62,957 nt of DNA, taken from positions 1 through 62,957 of the forward strand of contig CASEBV010000011.1 of assembly GCA_949286415.1 (NCBI GenBank), given 5' to 3'. Of the stretch, positions 55,064-62,957 are shown in pieces. Position 1 is the stretch's first letter. The number at the start of each line of letters is the position of its first letter. The DNA comes from an uncultured Bacteroidales bacterium (GTDB taxonomy: Bacteria > Bacteroidota > Bacteroidia > Bacteroidales > UBA932). Both the position numbers and the translations under genes were made by a program. The notes under the pieces were generated by a model. The model was not told where the DNA came from, made no database searches, and worked only from the letters and a program-made list of their open reading frames with translations.

Positions 55064-55683
55064 AAACAACCTATTTTATCGGAGACATCATTGATATTTT
55101 TGGAGACGAGAAGCTCGACCATGGTCTCATATGTGGATCTCATGGCATCATAATCCCCTGAGTGGAAGAACTGTATTTCAATTCCTTTCAAAAGGACAGA
55201 CAACAATTTGGAAAAGGCTTCCGGATTGACGGCATCAGTAAGAGTGCCGATTCTGTGACCCTCCATGCACAAATACCTGAAATACTCTGTTTCCCACCTG
55301 TCAAAATCCGCCCTGGAAGCATCGACAACTTCTGAAATCTCATTGTTGCCGTATATATAAGGGGAATTCATATATTGGATATAGACTTTTGCCGAATGCA
55401 GCAACGCCATTCTCGTAGTCAGATAAGCAATTAGCTGGGACTTTATGTCCGCCGAATATCTGGACCGGACTTCCTGGAGACCTTTTCTGACAAGACTGAA
55501 TTCCCTTTGCAGGACAGCCTTGAAGATGGACAGCTTGCCGTCAAAATAATAATAGACCGACGTCTTTGCCCTGTGCGCCCGTCTTGCAATCTCATCCACC
55601 GATGTCTTCTCATATCCGTATCTGTCAAAAAGCCAGATGGCGGAATCTATTATGGAATCCTTTACTTTTTCCGAGTTCTTCAT
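55060..55683 (-). CDS. TetR/AcrR family regulator of the efflux operon
   Basis: This 207-residue repressor-type protein has an N-terminal HTH (about 10-55) with YEKTSVDEIARRAHRAKTSV and the YYYFDGK start of helix 4, then a ligand-binding helical domain. ATG 55683 is chosen because it aligns with the family; the longer frame adds 29 residues rich in Lys and Phe. As the first gene of TetR-MFP-RND-TolC, it probably represses its own operon and responds to a pump substrate. Confidence 0.92.
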   Translation of the reverse strand: MKNSEKVKDSIIDSAIWLFDRYGYEKTSVDEIARRAHRAKTSVYYYFDGKLSIFKAVLQREFSLVRKGLQEVRSRYSADIKSQLIAYLTTRMALLHSAKVYIQYMNSPYIYGNNEISEVVDASRADFDRWETEYFRYLCMEGHRIGTLTDAVNPEAFSKLLSVLLKGIEIQFFHSGDYDAMRSTYETMVELLVSKNINDVSDKIGCL

Positions 55684-55758
55684 AACTGACACAAAAAACA
55701 GCAAGATGGTTTTCTTGCAAATTTTCGACCAAAGTCGTTTTTTAGTCCATAAAATATC

Positions 55759-55797
55759 AAACAAAAGCAAGCGGCATGGACATAGCCGTGTGCCGCT
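55759..55797 (-). terminator. Terminator of the small lipoprotein gene
   Basis: A hairpin with 7-bp outer arms (55770-55776, 55791-55797) is followed on the minus strand by TTGCTTTTGTTT. It separates the small lipoprotein gene from the TetR operon. Confidence 0.7.
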
Positions 55798-55824
55798 GCC
55801 TTCTGACCGTTGTCGGCCTACATG

Positions 55825-56205
55825 TTATTCAAGGGAATCAGCCTGAGCCCCGATACCTTCCATAAAACCTTCAAGAAATCCAGGGACCCGGTCAAGGAAC
55901 TCCTGGACACCCTGCTTGGTCTGCTCTACACCCTGCTTGACCTGTGCCCCAAAGTACTTGCCGAGAGCCTGATCAATCTGAGCCTGCTCCTCTGGGGTAT
56001 AGGCTTCTTTGTTGGCTTCGTATTCATTCATAAGCTCCTCAAGCAGACTGTCTCTCTGCTGCCACTCTTCAGGGGTCAATTCCTCTGAATTGTTCAGAGT
56101 ATCATCAATCAGGCTGTTGATTTTTTCAGCTGTAGTGGAGCATCCTGACATCAGCATGACAAATACTGTCGCCAACATCAATCTGACTGCAATAAATTTT
56201 TTCAT
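55825..56205 (-). CDS. Small helical lipoprotein
   Basis: This 126-residue protein has a lipoprotein signal ending LMSGC. The mature part is highly charged and predicted helical, with Glu/Gln-rich stretches (EELTPEEWQQRDSLLEELM and EAYTPEEQAQIDQALGKY). The two TPEE... segments look like a diverged repeat. No family is recognised. ATG 56205 follows the signal peptide; longer frames are unlikely. It lies 38 bp downstream of the fucosidase gene and has its own terminator. Confidence 0.75.
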   Translation of the reverse strand: MKKFIAVRLMLATVFVMLMSGCSTTAEKINSLIDDTLNNSEELTPEEWQQRDSLLEELMNEYEANKEAYTPEEQAQIDQALGKYFGAQVKQGVEQTKQGVQEFLDRVPGFLEGFMEGIGAQADSLE

Positions 56206-56243
56206 TGTAAGTAATTTAATTGATTGAACATATTTTCTTTCCG

Positions 56244-58031
56244 TCACTGCAGGATACCGAAGCCGGACACGCCATAAGTCTCGCCGGCACTTGTCCTCAC
56301 CGGCGTAAGGCGGATATGGGAGATTTCTGCCGGCTGTATGAACCGGACTTCCTGACGCACAGGATTGTTCTCTATGTTTTCAAACATCTTGTCAGAATAA
56401 ATCCTGGTCCATGTCTTGCCGTCCGCACTCACATCAAGATCATAGCTGATGATGCATCCTCCGGCACCATGTTTTTTCGGTGCGTAATAAAATCCTCCGG
56501 CAACAACAGTCTTCCCCAGATCAAGGACAAGCGGTTCCGACGCCTTTTTCACTTGCCCGGAATCATCAGGCTCGTCCCAGGCCTCAGTCTCGCCCATTAT
56601 CTCATCCAGATACAGGCCGAACCCGTTCAGCACAGGGCACGCGTAAGATTTTTCTATATTGATGCGCACGGCATCCGATGTAATCCTGTCAGTAAGAAGA
56701 ATCCGTTTGTAGCCGATGGTAGTGGCCTCCGCCGCACGCACCCAGTTCCCGGAGCCGTCACGGACATCAACGCTGAACTCCGCCACACGCTGACCAAGCG
56801 GGATGTATTCCTGAATCATAATCCTGTTGAATGTCTTCATGCCCCCGAGGGCAACAACAAGCGATGCCTCAGAGACCCCGTCATCAGTCGCCCAATATGA
56901 GTCATAGTCATCATCAAGAATATTCGATGCAGCAAACCGTCCGCTTCCGCCCCTTACAGAGGTAGCTTCCGCCGCAGCTCCGTCAGACATGTCTGAAGTG
57001 AAAATCTTGTCCAGAGCCGCTCTGAACTCCATAAGACGGAGGGAGTCAACACTGTGGATGAGCCCTCGCTTGTCAGGAGGCACATTCAGAAGCAGAAGGG
57101 AATTCCTCCCGACGCTGGCGTAATATATGCCGAGCAGATCTGACAGAGACTTGACCTTGTCGTTCTCAGAATCTTTATAAAACCAGCCCGGACGTATTGA
57201 CACATCGGCCTCGCCCGGAATCCAGGCCTTACCCCCGGCATCTCCGCCGTTAAGCGATTCCCTTGACGGGCCTGCCTGCCCCGGGGCAAAACCGGCAGTA
57301 TCCAATGTCGACCAGCAGGTTCTGCCTGCATATCCGGCTTCGTTGCCTATCCAGCGGCATCCGGGCCCGGTATCACTGAAAATTACGGCATCCGGCTGAT
57401 ACTCATATACCGTCCTATGATAGAGATCCCAATCATACACCTGGACTTTCCCGTTAGGGCCTTCTCCGCATGCTCCGTCAAACCACTGCTCGAACACAGG
57501 GCCATAATCTCCGAGAGCACTTGCAAGAGTCTGCCTGAAGACTTCGTTATACTCGTCGGTCCCGTATGCCGGATCATTTCTGTCCCATGGTGAAATATAG
57601 ACCCCGAACTTCAGTCCGTATTCACGGCAGGCATCGGACAATTCCCTGAGGACATCACCCTTGCCGTCCTTCCAGGAACTCTGAGCCACAGTATGGCGAC
57701 TCACCGGATTCGGCCAAAGACAGAACCCGTCATGATGCTTCGCCGTAATGATGATGCCCTTCATCCCTGCAGCCTTTGCTATTGAAGCCCACTGCCGGCA
57801 ATCCATTCCGGTCGGATTGAAAATATCAGCATCTTCCTGTCCTGTGCCCCATTCGGCACTTGTAAATGTATTCGGCCCGAAATGGCAGAACATATTGGTC
57901 TCCATCTTCTGCCATTCCACCTGCTGGGGAGACGGCACAGCCCCATATGGAGCCGGGGCATCCGGTCCGCAGGAAGAGACGGCCGCCGCTCCCGCCAGGA
58001 CACACAAAGCCTTGAAGAAATTTCCTTTCAT
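56244..58031 (-). CDS. GH29 alpha-L-fucosidase lipoprotein
   Basis: This 595-residue enzyme would release terminal fucose. A lipoprotein signal ends VSSC. The GH29 barrel (about 30-345) includes FCHFGPNTF, TAKHHDGFCLWP and the nucleophile Asp185 in WFDG. Two beta-sandwich modules (about 355-470 and 480-595) follow, the first resembling F5/8-type C domains. It is a second, unlinked fucosidase in addition to the GH29 half at 35347. Its upstream region contains a 13-bp direct repeat. Confidence 0.92.
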   Translation of the reverse strand: MKGNFFKALCVLAGAAAVSSCGPDAPAPYGAVPSPQQVEWQKMETNMFCHFGPNTFTSAEWGTGQEDADIFNPTGMDCRQWASIAKAAGMKGIIITAKHHDGFCLWPNPVSRHTVAQSSWKDGKGDVLRELSDACREYGLKFGVYISPWDRNDPAYGTDEYNEVFRQTLASALGDYGPVFEQWFDGACGEGPNGKVQVYDWDLYHRTVYEYQPDAVIFSDTGPGCRWIGNEAGYAGRTCWSTLDTAGFAPGQAGPSRESLNGGDAGGKAWIPGEADVSIRPGWFYKDSENDKVKSLSDLLGIYYASVGRNSLLLLNVPPDKRGLIHSVDSLRLMEFRAALDKIFTSDMSDGAAAEATSVRGGSGRFAASNILDDDYDSYWATDDGVSEASLVVALGGMKTFNRIMIQEYIPLGQRVAEFSVDVRDGSGNWVRAAEATTIGYKRILLTDRITSDAVRINIEKSYACPVLNGFGLYLDEIMGETEAWDEPDDSGQVKKASEPLVLDLGKTVVAGGFYYAPKKHGAGGCIISYDLDVSADGKTWTRIYSDKMFENIENNPVRQEVRFIQPAEISHIRLTPVRTSAGETYGVSGFGILQ

Positions 58032-58041
58032 AAAATGGTCA

Positions 58042-58074
58042 GTTTGTTGTTATTTTCCTCCGTTTGTTGTTATT
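58042..58074 (-). repeat. 13-bp direct repeat in the fucosidase leader
   Basis: gtttgttgttatt occurs at 58042-58054 and 58062-58074 (period 20), with CCTCC between them, just upstream of the fucosidase ATG. A TATCTTTA at 58135-58142 on the minus strand could be a degenerate -7 box, in which case the repeat is in the 5' UTR. Confidence 0.5.
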
Positions 58075-58215
58075 GTCTCATTTATAGATGGGGGGCCGGG
58101 GAAGCCCGTTTTCCTTTTCAGAAACACACATCCATAAAGATAGGCATTTGATTGGAAACAGGCAAAACTACAGCAGGGAATTTATCCGGGAAAGGCCATG
58201 ACAGCCCACAAACAG

Positions 58216-59919
58216 CTACGAATTTGTAATATTCAATACATTGTTATGATATTTTTCCATTGACTGCCTATGGGCGACACTGATAATAGCCGTCTTTTGC
58301 AATTCACTCAGAAGCACCAGGAAAGTCTTTTCTTCCAAATCCGGATCCATTGCAGAAGTCGCTTCATCCAAAAATAGAAAATCCGGCTTTATCAACAGGC
58401 AGCGGGCAAAAGCCAATCTTTGCTTTTCACCTGGAGACAACTTCCTGTGCCAACTTTCATCTTCGTCATCAATCATTTCAACATACTGGCCCAAACAGCA
58501 TTTTTCCATTGCTTTTCTACATTCATCCGAAGAATAAGTCTCCGGCGAATATGGATAACATAACGCTGTCCGAAGATTCCCCAAAGGCAAATACGATTCT
58601 TGAGGCAAGAACATCATGCGTGCTTCCGGAAGACTGATGTATCCCTTGCCGAATTGCCAGATTCCTGCAAGAGCCTTCAAAAAAGTAGTCTTTCCGGCTC
58701 CTGATTTACCTTTGATAAGCCATCTTGATCCGCGGGAGATATCGAGAGAGTCAACCTTGGATATAATGCTTCCATCCGCCAAAGCCATCGTCAGATTTCT
58801 TACACGAATCACCCCTTCCGTGTTCTCATCAAAGTTGATGCTGTTTTCATAATCTGCATTTATGCAATTATATAGCTCGCTCAACCTTCGACACATGGAA
58901 CGCAATGATGTCAGCCTCTTATACTGAAACACAAACCAGGCAAACCCGACACGGACATTGGTAAAGCTCATGGTAAGCTGCATTATCGAGCCCAATGTGA
59001 TCTTATGGGCAAAATATCTCGGTATAATGAGAAGATATGCCAGAAGAATACCCATTTCAGTATACCCCTTTTCAACAACTGTGATTCGCCTTGTATAAAG
59101 TTTTATATACTCCCAATTGTTTTCTATCCGTGAAAATAGCTTCTTGAGCATGGAACGCTCCGATTCTTCACCTCTGCTGATGGCAATCTGGGCGCTGTTT
59201 TCTCTTATGCGCATCATCATGAAACGAAAGTCGGATTCCCTCAGCTGCTGTTCATATTCGACGGCAACCATCTTCCTGCCCCACTTCTCCATGACCACGG
59301 AAGCAACGAATGCATATATGACAGAAAACCAAAGCATATAGCCGGGGATACTGATATTCAGGCCAAGGAAGACAAAAGAAAGGGTTCCGGACATACTCCA
59401 AATTATCATTGAATATGTCACAAGCTTACATAGATTGGCGAAAAAACCGAGACTCAGGTTCAGGGAAAGGTCAACCATCTGCTTCAAGTCTTCCGATATC
59501 CGCTGGTCGGCATTATCGATTTCGTGATTGCTCTCTATCCTATGAAATGCCGCTTTTTCAAGCCAGCCTTTCATATATACCTCCGTCACCCATCTTCTCC
59601 ACCTGATTTGCAAGGTCTGGTAAAACCATGTTCTGGATGCCTCAGCGACAATGCCGCAGGCCGCAATAAGCAAAGCCTGCAGCATCAGTCTCCATACCTC
59701 GGCGATATTGTAGTCGGCAAAGGCATTAAAAAAATTCTTGTTCCAATATGAAAGCCATGCACCGATGGCCACAATACCCATATCCAAGGCAAAAACCAAG
59801 AGAAACAGGCCTCGCGCGACCCATTTCTCTTCAGAGACCCACCAAGGGCGTATCAGATTCCAACACTCCCGAAGTTCTGTTCCGGTAATCTTTTTATCCC
59901 TGTTTCTCTTGATTCTCAT
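58216..59919 (-). CDS. YddA/SbmA-type ABC transporter (fused permease-ATPase)
   Basis: This 567-residue half-transporter has an ABC_membrane_2-type domain (about 1-330, with RWVTEVYMKGWL and NADQRISEDL near the end of the first third) and an ATPase domain with Walker A GKSGAGKTT, signature LSPGEKQR, Walker B FLFLDEATSA and H-loop His in VAHRQ. This group includes E. coli YddA and mycobacterial Rv1819c, which move peptides, cobalamin or siderophore-like compounds. It overlaps the TonB receptor gene by one base pair group (ATGA), so both form one uptake system. Confidence 0.9.
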   Translation of the reverse strand: MRIKRNRDKKITGTELRECWNLIRPWWVSEEKWVARGLFLLVFALDMGIVAIGAWLSYWNKNFFNAFADYNIAEVWRLMLQALLIAACGIVAEASRTWFYQTLQIRWRRWVTEVYMKGWLEKAAFHRIESNHEIDNADQRISEDLKQMVDLSLNLSLGFFANLCKLVTYSMIIWSMSGTLSFVFLGLNISIPGYMLWFSVIYAFVASVVMEKWGRKMVAVEYEQQLRESDFRFMMMRIRENSAQIAISRGEESERSMLKKLFSRIENNWEYIKLYTRRITVVEKGYTEMGILLAYLLIIPRYFAHKITLGSIMQLTMSFTNVRVGFAWFVFQYKRLTSLRSMCRRLSELYNCINADYENSINFDENTEGVIRVRNLTMALADGSIISKVDSLDISRGSRWLIKGKSGAGKTTFLKALAGIWQFGKGYISLPEARMMFLPQESYLPLGNLRTALCYPYSPETYSSDECRKAMEKCCLGQYVEMIDDEDESWHRKLSPGEKQRLAFARCLLIKPDFLFLDEATSAMDPDLEEKTFLVLLSELQKTAIISVAHRQSMEKYHNNVLNITNS

Positions 59920-62003
59920 CAGAAACTACATCTCAGGCTCAAGGTAAAGTTGAACGGATCGCCAAAATAATCTCCGTTTCCACCAAGGCGAGCATAATAC
60001 ACAGTGTCGGTAATATTATTAAAGTTAAGATAGAAAGAAAAATGAGTATTCAATCTATATGACGCAAAAGCATTTAACAAAGCATACGGCTTCTGGTTTC
60101 TCTCTGGCGTCAGGACTGAAGCGTAGCTTGTGCTAAATGCATTCACACCGGCCCCCAGGGACAATCCATTCAGGATATTTCCATTAAACCGATAAGCAGC
60201 AAGGAACTTGAAAGAATGCTCCGGCTCCACCGGACTGAATGCAAGGCCCTCGTCACCTGACGAAGACTTCGTAATCTTGGTATCAAGATATGTGTAGCTG
60301 GTCATCAGTTCAAGTCCGTTAATCGGATAGGCATTGACTTCTATGTCCACACCTTTATTTTCAACGAGTCCGCCATTTACATAAGTATTTTCGGCCGGAT
60401 TTGTCTTATATGCACGTCCATTATCCCTAAGATAGAAGGCAGCTACATTGGCATTCAGCCTGTTATTCCAAAATGACATTTTGGTCCCGACTTCATACTG
60501 TGCACCTGTTCTTGGATCAATGAGACTTCCGTCCGCCTTTTTCTCAGTCTGCGGCACATACAGGTCCGAATAACTTGCATAAATCGTAATCTGCCTGACC
60601 GGCTCATACAAAAGAGATGCTGATGGGGTAAAATGGAGTTTCGGCTCCAGCGCCACCGTCCAGTCTGAATTGTTGAAGTCATACATACTGGCCTGAATAG
60701 TACTGAGACGGCCACTAAGAAACAACTTGAGAGGTCGTACAATCGTGAACTGAAGCTGGGCATACACTCCTCCCTGAGTCACTTTCATTTTAGACTTATT
60801 CAGCTTGTCGTATGGAATCTGGAAGTCCTGAACCAGAAACGGGTCTCCCCATTCAAACTTCTGATATGCGCTCAAATATTGCTTGTCATCCACAAAATTC
60901 TCAAAGTTCAATCCGGCAAACAGATGGTGTGTCCGGTTGAAAAGGCAGAAAGTTCCTGTCACATCAGCGGCAGCCGTGACACGCGGTATGCTTTCATCGT
61001 TGTATCCACGCAAATAATTGGACAGATTGTCGTCTTTTGACACGGTGCCTGCAAAGCCGTATTTATTTTCCTGATGCTGGGCCCTTATATTTGTCTTCAC
61101 CGAGAGATTCCATTTTTCTGCAAGTCTCTGATTCATCCTGAAGAAAATTTCATGAGTCTTCCATTTGGTCCAGTCCCAATCCGGAGTAGGATTGAATGAC
61201 CTGTCGACATCAATATGGTTTCTGCTCTGATCGTCAGCATTTTCTCTTATGGCAGGTATTCCATTGTAAAGGACATCACCTTTAGAATCTTGATAAGCAT
61301 AAGACAGAGAGAATAGAGTATGCTGAAATGGCTGCCATTCTATCACTCCATAAGCCCCTGCCTTACGTGCATGAGAGCGGTCGTAAAAGAAATCTCTGTC
61401 ATTTGCAAAGAATACCCAGCGACTTCTGAGTTTTCCCTTCTTATCCAGAGGCGCATTGATGTCTATCTCACCCCTGTAGTTATTCCAAGAACCGTAACTC
61501 AAAGAAGTATTTATACCCAATTCTTTGCCTGGAGTCTTTTTTACGAGATTTATGATTCCCCCCAATGACTGCCCGTCCGGTGCTCCCTGTATCATTCCGG
61601 CAGGACCTCTCAACACTTCAATCTGCTCATAGAATGACAGGTCCAACTGCTGCGAAATGGCAAGTGAATTATAGGCAGGAAGTCCATCATACATGATACT
61701 CATATTGTATCCGCGAGCCTTGTATTGGCTTCTCATATAATCATTGGCGATTATAGTCACTCCCGGCACATCCCTCAGGGCCTCATCAATGGTGTTCATA
61801 TTGAACTCCTTGATTCTGGTAGGGTTGACCACAGACACGGACTGAGGAATATCCATTATGGACAATTCCAGACCTCCGACAGAGACCGGAGACAAATAAC
61901 GGGTGGAAATTACCGCCTTATCAAGAACTTCCGTCGTATCCTTCTGAGCGTATGCTGTCAGGCAGCATACCGAAACTGACATAATAAGGAAAAGTTTTTT
62001 CAT
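59919..62003 (-). CDS. TonB-dependent siderophore-type receptor
   Basis: This 694-residue outer-membrane receptor has a signal peptide ending AYA. A plug domain (about 25-170) includes SVSVVNPTRI and the PDGQSLGGIINLVKK region, and a 22-strand barrel ends in Phe (LSLRCSF). It has no N-terminal carboxypeptidase-like extension, unlike SusC. The sequence style is FhuA/FecA-like, so a siderophore or metal complex is the likely ligand. ATG 62003 is chosen over a much longer frame that runs through tRNA-Gly. The YddA-type ABC gene follows directly. Confidence 0.93.
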   Translation of the reverse strand: MKKLFLIMSVSVCCLTAYAQKDTTEVLDKAVISTRYLSPVSVGGLELSIMDIPQSVSVVNPTRIKEFNMNTIDEALRDVPGVTIIANDYMRSQYKARGYNMSIMYDGLPAYNSLAISQQLDLSFYEQIEVLRGPAGMIQGAPDGQSLGGIINLVKKTPGKELGINTSLSYGSWNNYRGEIDINAPLDKKGKLRSRWVFFANDRDFFYDRSHARKAGAYGVIEWQPFQHTLFSLSYAYQDSKGDVLYNGIPAIRENADDQSRNHIDVDRSFNPTPDWDWTKWKTHEIFFRMNQRLAEKWNLSVKTNIRAQHQENKYGFAGTVSKDDNLSNYLRGYNDESIPRVTAAADVTGTFCLFNRTHHLFAGLNFENFVDDKQYLSAYQKFEWGDPFLVQDFQIPYDKLNKSKMKVTQGGVYAQLQFTIVRPLKLFLSGRLSTIQASMYDFNNSDWTVALEPKLHFTPSASLLYEPVRQITIYASYSDLYVPQTEKKADGSLIDPRTGAQYEVGTKMSFWNNRLNANVAAFYLRDNGRAYKTNPAENTYVNGGLVENKGVDIEVNAYPINGLELMTSYTYLDTKITKSSSGDEGLAFSPVEPEHSFKFLAAYRFNGNILNGLSLGAGVNAFSTSYASVLTPERNQKPYALLNAFASYRLNTHFSFYLNFNNITDTVYYARLGGNGDYFGDPFNFTLSLRCSF

Positions 62004-62070
62004 GATTATCTGATTTAATAAAATAAAAGGTAACCTGCCGCACTTTATCGCAAAGACAGGCATCGCGAGG

Positions 62071-62078
62071 CAAAGATA
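62071..62078 (-). promoter_or_regulatory. -7 box of the TonB receptor operon
   Basis: TATCTTTG on the minus strand lies 67 bp before the ATG and directly after the tRNA-Gly terminator. No TTTG -33 box is visible; that region is taken up by the terminator hairpin. Confidence 0.6.
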
Positions 62079-62107
62079 GAAAAAAAGGCCATCATTTCCG
62101 ATGGCCT
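62079..62107 (-). terminator. tRNA-Gly terminator
   Basis: A perfect 8-bp hairpin AGGCCATC/GATGGCCT (62086-62093, 62100-62107) with a 6-nt loop is followed on the minus strand by seven T. It starts 4 bp after the tRNA 3' end. Confidence 0.9.
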
Positions 62108-62110
62108 CCG

Positions 62111-62186
<76 letters not shown>

Positions 62187-62337
62187 ATTTAATGCAAAAT
62201 CCTTTGCAAATTCTTTTAAAGAACGCCCATTTCTTTGAATGGGATTGCAAAGATATGTCAATTCTTTGACACCTGCAAATTTTTTCTCAATTTAATAATT
62301 TGGGCAGAGTCAGATGGGGCAGCCGATATGGAAATGC
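62187..62337. other. Intergenic gap beside tRNA-Gly
   Basis: Apart from the tRNA-Gly promoter, this stretch holds a short hairpin (GCCCATT/AATGGG, about 62225-62243) within the tRNA leader and an AT-rich part. No gene is seen. Confidence 0.5.
62248..62279 (-). promoter_or_regulatory. Promoter of tRNA-Gly
   Basis: TTTG (62276-62279), a 20-bp spacer and TATCTTTG (62248-62255) on the minus strand form a full consensus match. The precursor would carry a 5' leader of about 55 nt. Confidence 0.85.
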
Positions 62338-62484
62338 CGCGGCCGGTGGATATGTAAAATGCTGTCCACCGGCCGCGATTTTCCCGCGAAAGTGTGCCCG
62401 ATGGCATTTTCAAAATGCCGACGGCCGCGATAATGCCGCAATTCCGCGCCCGATGGAGTCACAAAATACCGTCCACCGGCCGCG
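62338..62484. repeat. Three-hairpin intergenic element, copy 3
   Basis: 147 bp with hairpin A (arms 62338-62350, 62365-62377, perfect 13 bp), hairpin B centred on GGCATTTT/AAAATGCC (about 62394-62429) and hairpin C (62445-62457, 62472-62484). Size, order and loop sequences match copy 2. It lies in the gap between two divergent transcripts, so it is not placed as a terminator. Confidence 0.85.
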
Positions 62485-62533
62485 CCTCGGATTGCAGTCC
62501 AGACATGATTTCCAGCAGTACACTAAAGAAAAA

Positions 62534-62566
62534 TTTGCCCCCCCCTGTCTTTTTTCTATATTTTTG
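62534..62566 (+). promoter_or_regulatory. Promoter of the BACON lipoprotein with C8 spacer tract
   Basis: TTTG (62534-62537) and TATTTTTG (62559-62566) are separated by 21 bp. The spacer begins with eight consecutive C (62538-62545). Changes in that run would alter spacer length and thus promoter strength. Confidence 0.7.
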
Positions 62567-62630
62567 TCGCGTGTACGCCAGGATGTGACAACTCAAACAA
62601 ATTAAATGAATTACCATAAAATTAATCGCC

Positions 62631-62957
62631 ATGAAAAAAATCGCAAATCTGCTTGTCTGCGCTTTTCTTGTTGTGACAAGCCTCGCTTCGTGCAGGAATG
62701 AAGAGGTGCAGGTATATTCCATTTCCGTTGACCCTGCGGAACTGTCCTTCGGCTACGAAGGAGGAGAAGAGACTGTGAGTGTGACAAGCACGGCCGATTG
62801 GGAACTCTCCGGAGACTCATTCTGGTGCCATGCCTCCTCATATTCCGGGAAAGGTGATGCGGAGGTCATCTTCACGGCAGACCCCAACGAGGATGCTGAA
62901 GCCGGCAGGAGCGCGACTTTCACTTTCGTCAGCGGGGACAGGAAAGCCACATTGACC
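62631..62957 (+). CDS. BACON-domain lipoprotein (partial)
   Basis: Reading from ATG 62631 to the window edge gives 109 codons without a stop. A lipoprotein signal ends LASC. The next part begins an Ig-like BACON domain, with SVDPAELSFGYEGGEETVSVTS, then ADWELS and the SGDRKATLT strand. The protein is cut by the window edge. BACON domains occur in Bacteroidota surface glycan-binding and hydrolase proteins. The promoter carries a C8 tract. Confidence 0.85.
   Translation, partial: MKKIANLLVCAFLVVTSLASCRNEEVQVYSISVDPAELSFGYEGGEETVSVTSTADWELSGDSFWCHASSYSGKGDAEVIFTADPNEDAEAGRSATFTFVSGDRKATLT

Overview
The window is a contiguous piece of a Bacteroidales (Bacteroidota) chromosome. The evidence is the recurrent promoter form TTTG-N19-21-TAnnTTTG, the near absence of strong Shine-Dalgarno sites, many Cys-anchored lipoproteins, the ribosomal gene orders rplM-rpsI-rpsB-tsf and rpsL-rpsG-fusA-rpsJ, a BACON-domain lipoprotein, DPP IV, and host-glycan hydrolases with a Ser-type sulfatase. 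A gut commensal is likely. Genus cannot be fixed from this window.

Layout. 1-5504: the start of a lipoprotein gene, a two-gene chromate-transporter (ChrA) pair, an AspT/YidE-like transporter and a GH20 hexosaminidase. 5505-9010: a hairpin repeat element and three minus-strand genes (lipoprotein, phosphodiesterase-like protein, GH123/DUF4091-like protein). 9108-16182: an AT-rich type I restriction-modification island, hsdM - PD-(D/E)xK nuclease - hsdS - hsdR, whose hsdS is split at a run of eight G. 16219-19361: rplM-rpsI-rpsB-tsf. 19371-23864: a DUF2264 protein, fabG, comF-like, an orphan ORF, tRNA-Leu and DUF456. 23912-31510: a methionine/threonine operon, metX-thrA-metY-asd followed by a Pro-aminopeptidase, preceded by a Met-rich 19-codon leader ORF and a long-range inverted repeat that covers the metX start region. 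31558-39111: a PepSY-like lipoprotein, glutamine synthetase, a sulfatase and a 1254-residue GH20-PA14-GH29 enzyme. 39337-43590: repeats, tRNA-Met and the str operon, which ends after rpsJ. 43705-49426: DUF3298 lipoprotein, DPP IV, an alkyltransferase with an altered active site and an acyl-CoA ligase. 49509-55683: a TetR-MFP-RND-TolC efflux operon. 55825-62003: small lipoprotein, GH29 fucosidase, and a TonB receptor/YddA-type ABC pair. 62111-62957: tRNA-Gly, another repeat element and the start of a BACON lipoprotein.

Together the genes show core translation and amino-acid biosynthesis interspersed with enzymes that strip fucose, sulfate and N-acetylhexosamine from host glycans. No SusC/SusD pair lies inside the window. 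The least ordinary signals are the candidate phase-variable specificity subunit (G8), the met leader, a family of about 147-bp three-hairpin intergenic elements (three full copies plus one single hairpin), a C8 tract in the promoter spacer of a surface lipoprotein, and a doubled 106-bp repeat directly upstream of tRNA-Met.
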